Program-made: the position numbers and the translations under genes
Notes under the pieces: generated by a model
Told to the model about the DNA's origin: nothing
Database searches by the model: none
The model's input: the letters and a program-made list of their open reading frames with translations, nothing else
In this document: positions 51,440 through 57,758 of the stretch, in pieces
Numbering within the stretch: the first letter of the stretch is position 1
How the letters are laid out: each line of letters opens with the position of its first letter
Assembly (NCBI GenBank): GCA_934635385.1
Contig: CAKTZI010000001.1
Coordinates: 177,166-241,165 of the forward strand
Origin: an uncultured Kiritimatiellota bacterium
Lineage (GTDB): Bacteria > Verrucomicrobiota > Kiritimatiellia > RFP12 > UBA1067
DNA length: 64,000 nucleotides
Reading direction: 5' to 3'

Positions 51440-52345
51440 ATGAAAACGAAGACCGCATTTCTCGCACTCGCAACCCTTGCCGCATCTGCCATGGTGCCTG
51501 CGTATCCCTCTGCGAAGCAGCCCGAAGGGGCCGCTAGGCAGGGTGCGCTCGACGCGGAGACAGGAGGGCACGGAGAAGATTCCAGCTCTCCGTGCCTCAC
51601 GAACTCCGTCCCCTCCGCGTTGGGCGCCGCAGGCCCTTCGCCAATCGTCGCCGAGACGCTGCTCGCGGACGGCTCGACCAACACGTGGACGCAGGCCGAT
51701 CTCGTCGCCGCGCTGGGGCTTCTCAATCGCCGCTACCGCCGCGACATCGAGACGGACGCGGGACGCAAGGCGTGGCACGGGCAGGAGGTCGCGCAGACGC
51801 TCATGACCAACGACGCCGGGCGCATCTTCATGCGCCGCACCTACGCGGACGGCTTCACCTGGGACGACGCGGCTCGCCGCCTGACGGTGCAGCAGATCGC
51901 CTCGAACGCGGCCCTGCGTGTGCGCCTGTCCCTGCCGACGAACGGCGTCTCGCCGCGCGTGGCGTCCCTGCGCGCGCGCTCGGCGGCGGCTTCCCTGGCG
52001 GGCGAGACGAACGTTTCCGTCACCGTCGTCTGCGGCGGCGCGACCGTGCGGCGCGCGCCGCGCTACGCGCGCGCGTTCGACGACTACGGCAGCGAGACGA
52101 ACAAGACGCTCGTCGGCTGGACGGAGTGGGAGCGCGGCGCGGGCGGCGCGCTCACGGTGCGGACGCTCGACGCGGACGGCAACGTCCTCTCGGAGCGGAA
52201 GCAGAGGAAGCCTGCGGCGCTCAACACGGAGAAGACGGAGAACGTGAGACGCGGAGATGGAGGAAGCTCTCCGTGCCTCCGTTCCTCCGAAGCCTCCGCG
52301 TCAAGCGAAAGCAACACCGCCGAACAGGGGGATGGCGCGGAATGA
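51440..52345 (+). CDS. Signal-peptide protein carrying two translated repeats
   Basis: 301 residues. Signal peptide KTKTAFLALATLAASAMVPA. Two segments, about 30-65 (ALDAETGGHGEDSSS) and the C-terminal 45 residues (AALNTEKTENVRRGDGG), are translations of the dispersed hairpin repeat. The middle (LLNRRYRRDIETDAGRKAWH) is probably the original protein. Overlaps the next gene by ATGA. Confidence 0.55.
   Translation: MKTKTAFLALATLAASAMVPAYPSAKQPEGAARQGALDAETGGHGEDSSSPCLTNSVPSALGAAGPSPIVAETLLADGSTNTWTQADLVAALGLLNRRYRRDIETDAGRKAWHGQEVAQTLMTNDAGRIFMRRTYADGFTWDDAARRLTVQQIASNAALRVRLSLPTNGVSPRVASLRARSAAASLAGETNVSVTVVCGGATVRRAPRYARAFDDYGSETNKTLVGWTEWERGAGGALTVRTLDADGNVLSERKQRKPAALNTEKTENVRRGDGGSSPCLRSSEASASSESNTAEQGDGAE
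51530..51634. repeat. Dispersed hairpin repeat, copy 2 (inside a gene)
   Basis: Shares GCGCTCgACgCGGAG and the CTCCGCGTTGgGCGCCGCAGGC end with copy 1; read through in frame by the 51440 gene. Confidence 0.6.
52208..52310. repeat. Dispersed hairpin repeat, copy 3 (inside a gene)
   Basis: Starts CCTGCGGCGCTCAACACGG and ends in GCCTCCGCGTCAAG; forms the C-terminal part of the 51440 gene. Confidence 0.65.
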
Positions 52346-52611
52346 CGGCGGACGAGATCGCGGCCAAGATCGACCGGCTCGACGGCAACCTCAACCGCCG
52401 ATTCGACGCGCTCGACAGCAAGGTGGACGCGCTCTCGCTGACGGTCGCGACGCACAGCCAGACGCTCACGCAGCACGACCGCGAGAACAAGGGCTTCAAG
52501 GACGCTTTCGCGCGGCTCTCGGACCGCGTCGCGAAGGTCGAGAAGTGGATGTGGTTCACGCTCGGCGCGGGCGGCGCGGCGGGCGCAGGCCTCGCCAAGC
52601 TGCTTTCGTAG
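52342..52611 (+). CDS. XhlA-like holin accessory protein
   Basis: 89 residues: a coiled coil (AKIDRLDGNLNRRFDALDSK ... HDRENKGFKDAFARLSDRVA) followed by one C-terminal membrane helix (FTLGAGGAAGAGLAKLL). This is the XhlA/BhlA layout. Such proteins form or assist the membrane lesion in phage lysis. No endolysin gene was recognised nearby. Confidence 0.7.
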   Translation: MTADEIAAKIDRLDGNLNRRFDALDSKVDALSLTVATHSQTLTQHDRENKGFKDAFARLSDRVAKVEKWMWFTLGAGGAAGAGLAKLLS

Positions 52612-52647
52612 GAGATCCCGAAATGGAACGAACTAAAGGAATGTGAA

Positions 52648-53511
52648 ATGGGCATCAGGCAACAGACCTTCAACGACTACGAGGGCTTCGTCGAGAAGTT
52701 CAAGCCGAAGCTGACGACCGACGACTGCTACACGCCGGAGAACGTGTACGCCGTCATCCGCGACTGGGCTGTGAAGCACTACGGCCTCGACCCGAAGGCC
52801 GAGATCGTGCGCCCGTTCTGGCCGGGCGGCGACTACGAGCGGCACGCCTACCCGGCGGGGTGCGTCGTCATCGACAACCCGCCCTTCTCGATCCTCGCGA
52901 AGATCGTCCGCTTCTACGACGCGCGGCGCATTCCGTTCTTCCTCTTCGGGCCGATGCTCACGCTCTTCAGCCAGGCGCACAACCCGCGCATCGGCTTCGT
53001 CGCCGCGTCCTGCGCGATCACCTACGCGAACGGCGCGGTCGTGCGCACGGGCTTCGTGACGAACATGGGGGAGTTCGTCGTCGAGACCGCGCCCGACCTC
53101 TGCCGCGCCGTCAAGGCGGCGAACGACGCGAACGTCAAGGCGAGCAAGAAGGAGCTGCCGAAGTACGTGTACCCGTTCGACGTGCTGACCGCCGCGCGGG
53201 CGGCGTGGCTCTCCGAACGGGGCGAGGACTTCCATGTGCGGCGCGGCGACGCGGCGTGGGTCAGGCGGCTCGACGCGGGCTGCGAAATCTTCGGCGGCGG
53301 GCTGCTGCTCTCGGAACGCGCCGCCGCAGAACGCGCCGCCGCAGAACGCGCCGCCGCAGAACGCGCCGCCGCAGAACGCGCGGACGTACACGTCTGGCGG
53401 CTCTCGGACCGCGAGCGCGCCATGCAGAAGATGATCTCACACGGAGCCACGGAGGCACGGAGGGTACCTGCCTCTGCGGCCTCCGCGCCTCTGCGTGAGG
53501 CCAATCCGTGA
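52648..53511 (+). CDS. NPPFS methyltransferase-like phage protein
   Basis: 287 residues. KLTTDDCYTPENVYAVIRDW, VRPFWPGGDYERH and CVVIDNPPFSILAKIVRFY show the DNA adenine methyltransferase-type NPPF motif in a family frequent in gut phages. Towards the end a 15-bp unit repeated four times gives ERAAA repeats, then VWRLSDRERAM, the usual family end. The final 25 residues are read from a dispersed repeat and are probably not native. Activity is unproven. Confidence 0.75.
   Translation: MGIRQQTFNDYEGFVEKFKPKLTTDDCYTPENVYAVIRDWAVKHYGLDPKAEIVRPFWPGGDYERHAYPAGCVVIDNPPFSILAKIVRFYDARRIPFFLFGPMLTLFSQAHNPRIGFVAASCAITYANGAVVRTGFVTNMGEFVVETAPDLCRAVKAANDANVKASKKELPKYVYPFDVLTAARAAWLSERGEDFHVRRGDAAWVRRLDAGCEIFGGGLLLSERAAAERAAAERAAAERAAAERADVHVWRLSDRERAMQKMISHGATEARRVPASAASAPLREANP
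53314..53380 (+). repeat. 15-bp tandem repeat inside a gene
   Basis: Four full units of GAACGCGCCGCCGCA plus a partial unit, encoding ERAAA repeats in frame. Confidence 0.85.
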
Positions 53512-53536
53512 AATCCGTGTAATCCGTGGACAAACC
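53441..53536. repeat. Dispersed repeat, copy 4 (cacggag/atccgtg words)
   Basis: ACACGGAGCCACGGAGGCACGG, CTCTGCGGCCTCCGCGCC and AATCCGTGAAATCCGTG words. It extends the methyltransferase-like frame past its natural end. Confidence 0.6.
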
Positions 53537-53575
53537 CACGAAAACCGAAACCGAAACCAAGAAAGGGAACAAAAA

Positions 53576-53926
53576 ATGAAGGAAATCAAGATCAGCAAGC
53601 TCAAAATCGTCTGGAAGTTCATCACGGGCGGCCGCGAGGGCGTGCTCGACTACGCGCTCGACGTCGCCAACTCCCTCGCCGACCGCATCCCCGCCGCGAA
53701 GCGCGACGAGATCAGTGGGTACTTCGACATGGCCACGAAGATCCTGAACGCGCTCGACGCGCTCTCGTTCCTCTGCCCTGCGAAGTGGCGGCGCGCCTAC
53801 GCGGTGACGCAGACGGCGTTCGCCGATCTCGTCGGCGCGCTCTCGGACCTGAAGCTGACGGCGGACGAGACGGCGCACGTCGTCGACGCGTTCCGCACGG
53901 CCTACGCGGCGTGGAGGGCGGAATGA
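53576..53926 (+). CDS. Hypothetical helical prophage protein
   Basis: 116 residues, helical (GVLDYALDVANSLADRIPAA; VTQTAFADLVGALSDLKLTA). RBS GAAAGGGAAC. Function unknown; followed by ATGA overlap with the lipoprotein. Confidence 0.6.
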   Translation: MKEIKISKLKIVWKFITGGREGVLDYALDVANSLADRIPAAKRDEISGYFDMATKILNALDALSFLCPAKWRRAYAVTQTAFADLVGALSDLKLTADETAHVVDAFRTAYAAWRAE

Positions 53927-54327
53927 GCCGCCGCGCCCCTTGCGCCGTCCTGCGCGTCCTCCCCGTCCCGTGCGTCCTCCTGTGCGCCGCGCTCTGCGGG
54001 TGCGCGTCCACGCCGACGGGGGTGCGCGTCGTCGCGTCTTCGGCGACCGCCACGAACCTCGGCGACATCAACTGGGACGAGTACAAGATACCCGTCTTCT
54101 CCATCTACACCGGGCCGAAGACGACGATCTGGATCAACCGCGACTACCTCGCGCTGTCGAGGGTGACGGCGGGCGGGTGCGTGACGAACGACACCTCGGC
54201 CCTCGGCGTGTACTCGTCGAAGGAGCAGAAGCAGACGCGCGTCGAGCTGGAGTTCGCGCCCGCCGCGCCCGTCCCTGCGTCCTGTCCCGTGGCGGGCGCG
54301 CAAGCGTCCGCAGCCGCGCCGCGCTAG
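53923..54327 (+). CDS. Prophage lipoprotein
   Basis: 134 residues with a lipoprotein signal (VLLCAALCGC lipobox, then ASTPTG). The rest is beta-rich and ends in an Ala/Pro tail (ASCPVAGAQASAA) that derives from a small repeat insert. Position near the holin and integrase suggests lysis (spanin-like) or lysogenic conversion; no proof. Confidence 0.6.
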   Translation: MSRRAPCAVLRVLPVPCVLLCAALCGCASTPTGVRVVASSATATNLGDINWDEYKIPVFSIYTGPKTTIWINRDYLALSRVTAGGCVTNDTSALGVYSSKEQKQTRVELEFAPAAPVPASCPVAGAQASAAAPR

Positions 54328-55553
54328 CCGAGCGCCTCGACGGCGGGCGCGGCGGCGGCGTACATCTCGTCCTCCGCCGCCTCCCACGAGTAGCGGTCGG
54401 TGACGCGCAGCCCGCGCGAGTGGCCGAGGACGGCGGACGCGGCGGCGAGGCCGAACGCGCGGCGCACCTGCGTGGCGAGCGCGTGGCGGAGCCGGTTGGC
54501 GGACCAGCGCGGCACGTTCGCGCGCGCGCAGGCGTAGGCGATCGTCTGCGAGTACGAGGCCGTGTCCCACCGCTCGCGCGGCTTGCGCTGGGCGTGGGGG
54601 TCGGCGCGCGAGAAGGCCTCGTCGCGGCAGGGGAAGAAGGGCGAGACGCGGGCGGCGCGCTTCGCCGCCATCAGCTCCGCGACGGCGGCGACGGGCGAGA
54701 ACGGGTACTCCGTCCCCCGGTGCCGCTCCAGGATCGCGCGCGCCCTGGGGCCGATGCAGACGACGCGCGGCTGCCCGAACTCGCCGCGCCAGGCGTTCTT
54801 GTTCCGCTCCGGCACGAACCGCCACGGCGTCGCGGACGTGTCGATGTCGCGCCAGCGGAGGCAGCAGACCTCCTGCGGGCGCATGCCCGTGAGGCGGTGG
54901 ACGCGCACCATGTCGGCGGTGTTGGGCATCATGTGCGCGAGCGTGGCCTCGACCTCGGCGTCGCCGACGGCGCGCACGGGGGCCGTCTCGCGGGCGGGGC
55001 TGCGCCCGCGCTTCAGGGGGACGACGCCGGAGAGCTCGACCTTCACGGCGGGGCGGACGAGGCCCGCGTCGCAGGCCCAGGGCATCATGCGGTTGGTGAT
55101 GATGCCCATGTAGCGGTTGACGGTGGTGCGGCAGAAGCGGCCGGAGCGGGCCATCGCGTCGCGGACGGCGACCATGTCGGTGTGGACGAGCTCGGCGACG
55201 GGGCGGCTTCCGAACATGTCGCGGAAGGTGCGCAGGGCGGCGGCGCACGCCTGCGACTCCGTGCCCGTGCGGTAGTAGTCGGCGCAGTGGCGGACGTAGG
55301 CGTCGCAGATGTCGTCGACGGTGTGGCCGGCGGGGGCGCGGCGCTCCTGGCGGGCGACGGACTCCCAGAGGCGGTGGGCGGCCTCCAGCGCGAGCTCGCG
55401 CGGCCTGTCGGCGCGCATGGCGGTCGGGCTTCCGGGGGCCCGGAGTGGGTGCTTGCGGCGTCTCGAGTCGCCGGGGAGGCGGGCTTCGAGATACCAGTAC
55501 CCGTTGTTGACGTAGACGGAGCCACGCGGCTTCCGGCAGTCGTGTCTTTTCAT
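54324..55553 (-). CDS. Tyrosine-recombinase integrase
   Basis: 409 residues, minus strand. N-terminal arm-binding region (KPRGSVYVNNGYWYLEARLP), core-binding domain, and catalytic residues Arg in TGMRPQEV, HxxR in RLRHALATQV, His in LGHSRG and Tyr in VTDRYSW. It integrates the phage into the adjacent tRNA-Pro. The last bases overlap the lipoprotein gene on the other strand. Confidence 0.93.
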   Translation of the reverse strand: MKRHDCRKPRGSVYVNNGYWYLEARLPGDSRRRKHPLRAPGSPTAMRADRPRELALEAAHRLWESVARQERRAPAGHTVDDICDAYVRHCADYYRTGTESQACAAALRTFRDMFGSRPVAELVHTDMVAVRDAMARSGRFCRTTVNRYMGIITNRMMPWACDAGLVRPAVKVELSGVVPLKRGRSPARETAPVRAVGDAEVEATLAHMMPNTADMVRVHRLTGMRPQEVCCLRWRDIDTSATPWRFVPERNKNAWRGEFGQPRVVCIGPRARAILERHRGTEYPFSPVAAVAELMAAKRAARVSPFFPCRDEAFSRADPHAQRKPRERWDTASYSQTIAYACARANVPRWSANRLRHALATQVRRAFGLAAASAVLGHSRGLRVTDRYSWEAAEDEMYAAAAPAVEALG

Positions 55554-55559
55554 GGCATA

Positions 55560-55578
55560 GTGCCCTAATGTGCCCTAA
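55560..55578 (+). promoter_or_regulatory. Tandem integrase arm-like sites (right)
   Basis: GTGCCCTAA at 55560 and again at 55570, a 10-bp period, between the integrase start and attR. The left end has one copy at 14809. Confidence 0.55.
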
Positions 55579-55660
55579 AGGCCGGAGAGGCCGTCAAGGC
55601 GGTTTAACCATGAAAGCACGGCAATGCTTTCGCTTTTTCCGCTTTTCCTTGCGGTTATGC

Positions 55661-55706
55661 TGGTCGGACCGACGAGATTTGAACTCGTGACCTTTTGCAC
55701 CCCAAG
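55661..55706. repeat. attR (3' half of intact tRNA-Pro)
   Basis: Perfect 46-bp match to 14662-14707. Confidence 0.92.
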
Positions 55707-55737
55707 CAAACGCGCTACCAGGCTGCGCTACGGTCCG
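55661..55737 (-). tRNA. tRNA-Pro(GGG)
   Basis: 77 bases with encoded CCA. Acceptor CGGACCG/CGGTCCG, D-stem GCGC, anticodon loop TTGGGGT (anticodon GGG), T-loop TTCAAAT. Last of three tRNAs in a minus-strand operon and the phage attachment site. Confidence 0.95.
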
Positions 55738-55770
55738 ACAAGGGCTTGAAGCCGAAAGCCAGATTAGAAT

Positions 55771-55847
<77 letters not shown>

Positions 55848-55864
55848 ATCTGGCGCTTTCGAAT

Positions 55865-55941
55865 TGGCGGGGCTGGCGGGAGTCGAACCCACAACCCTCA
55901 GATTCGTAGTCTGATGCTCTATCCAGTTGAGCTACAGCCCC
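55865..55941 (-). tRNA. tRNA-Arg(ACG)
   Basis: 77 bases with encoded CCA. Acceptor GGGGCTG/CAGCCCC, anticodon loop CTACGAA (ACG; A34 would become inosine), T-loop TTCGACT. First tRNA of the operon. Confidence 0.95.
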
Positions 55942-55960
55942 AAAATCGAAAACGGTGCGT

Positions 55961-55989
55961 AGTATACTCTTTTTTCGGATTGCGCGCAA
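55961..55989 (-). promoter_or_regulatory. Promoter of the tRNA operon
   Basis: Minus strand: TTGCGC (55989-55984), 17 bp, TATACT (55966-55961), preceded by a C-run and followed by ACGC. It closely resembles the promoters of both leader RNAs. Confidence 0.75.
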
Positions 55990-56115
55990 GGGGGGTGCCG
56001 AAGATTTTGTTTCACGCGCGCGAAAAGCGCGAAAAACGGATGGAAAACGCGCCTCTTTTCGGCGGTGTGCGAACAGGGGGATGAGGTTGTCGTCCGCGCG
56101 GCGTTCCGATTATGG

Positions 56116-56121
56116 TATAAT
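56116..56121 (+). promoter_or_regulatory. -10 box before the LolA-like gene
   Basis: TATAAT in GGTATAAT context, 11 bases before a short upstream frame at 56133. The sequence GGTATAATACGAACCA recurs almost exactly at 5471-5486. Confidence 0.6.
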
Positions 56122-56132
56122 ACGAACCACTT

Positions 56133-56207
56133 ATGAAGAGGAATGACAGTTTGACGGCTCTTTCCCGTTCGGCGTCCGAGACCCAGAAAGGCGGGCGGCG
56201 GGCATGA
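56133..56207 (+). CDS. 24-residue upstream peptide frame (candidate)
   Basis: ATG at 56133, close to the predicted transcript start, with no Shine-Dalgarno. It encodes KRNDSLTALSRSASETQKGG plus a few residues and its TGA overlaps the next ATG (ATGA). It could carry ribosomes to the LolA-like gene by coupling; the peptide itself looks unremarkable. Confidence 0.4.
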   Translation: MKRNDSLTALSRSASETQKGGRRA

Positions 56208-56785
56208 TTGCGCTGCTCGCCAGTCTGCTGATCGCGACCAACGCGACGCCGCACGAGCTCGTGGCGAACTGCCGCGCGATGATTCCGGCGGATGTCGAGC
56301 TGTCGGGGCGGCTCGTCGTGCGCAACCGCCGGGGCGTCGTCAAGGCCGAGCACGGCTACGTCCTGAGGCGCGCAGCGGGAAAGACGTCGCTCACGGTCGA
56401 TGGCCAGCCGTACGCGCCGCCGACGGACGCTGCGCGCGCGGCGGACGGCATTCTCGGCACGGACGTGACGTGGAGCGACCTCTCGCTCGACTACCTCTGG
56501 TGGAAAGACGTCTCGTTCGACGCGGCGCGCGAGGGCGAGACGGTGCACGGGCAGGTCTGCGCCGTCGTCGTGCTGCGGCAGGGCGCGCGGACGGTGCGGG
56601 CGTGGATCGACCGCAAGACGGGCGCGCTTCTGCAGGCGGAGGAATTTGACGGCGACCGGCGCATCCGTCGGCTCTGGGGCGCGCGACTCAAGAAGTTCGG
56701 CGACCGCTGGATGGCGAACGTCTTGGAGGTCGAGACCGAGGGGTCTGGCCATCGTACGAAAATAACCGTGGAGGAGCTCAAATGA
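56204..56785 (+). CDS. Outer-membrane lipoprotein-sorting (LolA-like) protein
   Basis: 193 residues. It has a short hydrophobic N-terminus (IALLASLLIATNA), then the half-barrel pattern of LolA-like proteins: IPADVELSGRLVVRNRRGVV, TWSDLSLDYLWWKDVSF, VRAWIDRKTGALLQAEEFD and NVLEVETEGSGHRTKITV. Such proteins bind lipid or lipoprotein in the periplasm. ATGA overlap with the AsmA-like gene. Confidence 0.75.
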   Translation: MIALLASLLIATNATPHELVANCRAMIPADVELSGRLVVRNRRGVVKAEHGYVLRRAAGKTSLTVDGQPYAPPTDAARAADGILGTDVTWSDLSLDYLWWKDVSFDAAREGETVHGQVCAVVVLRQGARTVRAWIDRKTGALLQAEEFDGDRRIRRLWGARLKKFGDRWMANVLEVETEGSGHRTKITVEELK

Positions 56786-57702
56786 TGAAACTGGTCAAAT
56801 TCGTTTTCTGGACGCTGGCCGTCCTTGTGCTCTTGGCCGTCCTGCTCGTGGCGACGCTGCCGCTCTGGTTCGGCCCGGTGGCGCGGCCGATCGCCAACAG
56901 GGTCGCGCCGACGATCACGAAGACCGACTTCGGTCTCGGGCATCTGTCGTTCAACCCGTACACGGGGCGGCTGGAGGTCGGCGATGTGCAGATCGGGAAT
57001 CCGGCGGGCTATTCGGAGCCGCGTGCCGTCGCGCTCGGCAGCTTGACCGTCGTCGCCGACTTGCCGTCCGTCTTTTCGGACTGCATCCACGTGCGGGAGG
57101 TGACGCTGACGGACTGCTTCGTGTCCTACCTCTATGGTGGCGAGAACAACGTCGACAACCTGACGCAGCTTCAGATGAACGTCGCGGGCGGCAAGGAGAA
57201 GTACGAGGCCGCGCAGCGCCGTCAGGAGGCGGCGGACGAGGAAGCCGCGCAGAAGGCGGCGGAGACGCCCGTTTCGGCGGAGGAATCCGGGCCGGCGCGG
57301 CGGCTCGTCATTGACCGGCTCACGATCTCGGGCGTCCGCGTGAAGCTGCAGATGCTGACGATCCCCGTGCCGACGATCACGCTGACGGATCTCGGCAGGA
57401 AGTCCGGCGGCGTCACGCTGACGGAGCTGACGGCGCAGGTCTGGGACGCGGTCCTGAAGAGCGCCACCAAGGCCGGCGACGGCGCGGCGGCGCTGGGCGG
57501 GCTCATCAACACGACGGCCGGGGATCTGGGCACGGCCGTCAAGGACGCCGGGAAGGCGACGGGCGAGTCGCTGAAGACGGCGACGGACACGCTCCAGTCG
57601 ACCGCCGGTTCGGTCAACGACGGCGTGAAGCAGCTGGGCGACGACGCGAAGAAGACGGTCGACGCCTTCCGTCAGATGTTCAGGGATCTCAAGAAGAAAT
57701 AG
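56782..57702 (+). CDS. AsmA/DUF748-like envelope protein
   Basis: 306 residues: an N-terminal membrane anchor (VFWTLAVLVLLAVLLVATLP), then the AsmA-like repeats LGHLSFNPYTGRLEVGDVQI and ALGSLTVVADLPSVF, a charged linker, and RLVIDRLTISGVRVKLQML. The C-terminal 90 residues are a helical tail (LINTTAGDLGTAVKDAGKAT). AsmA-like proteins move lipids between membranes. It pairs with the LolA-like gene. Confidence 0.78.
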   Translation: MMKLVKFVFWTLAVLVLLAVLLVATLPLWFGPVARPIANRVAPTITKTDFGLGHLSFNPYTGRLEVGDVQIGNPAGYSEPRAVALGSLTVVADLPSVFSDCIHVREVTLTDCFVSYLYGGENNVDNLTQLQMNVAGGKEKYEAAQRRQEAADEEAAQKAAETPVSAEESGPARRLVIDRLTISGVRVKLQMLTIPVPTITLTDLGRKSGGVTLTELTAQVWDAVLKSATKAGDGAAALGGLINTTAGDLGTAVKDAGKATGESLKTATDTLQSTAGSVNDGVKQLGDDAKKTVDAFRQMFRDLKKK

Positions 57703-57758
57703 CGAAGAAGAGCAAAAAGGCTCAGACAACGAAAGACAGAAGTAAGGCTAAAGAAAAC

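Larger units (their letters stand above)
14662..55706. mobile_element. Integrated siphovirus-type prophage in tRNA-Pro(GGG)
   Basis: A 46-bp perfect direct repeat (14662-14707 and 55661-55706) is the 3' part of tRNA-Pro. The right copy belongs to the intact tRNA gene, the left is the displaced chromosomal half. Between them lie terminase, portal, capsid, tail, replication and holin genes, and an integrase directly beside the tRNA. Length of about 41 kb and the gene order fit a temperate siphovirus. A complete head and tail set suggests it may be functional, although endolysin and repressor were not identified. Confidence 0.93.

Noticed and set aside
53314..53380. CRISPR-like repeat array
   Set aside because: Units are 15 bp with no spacers and encode in-frame ERAAA repeats of a protein family that normally has them. 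No cas genes or other arrays are in the window.
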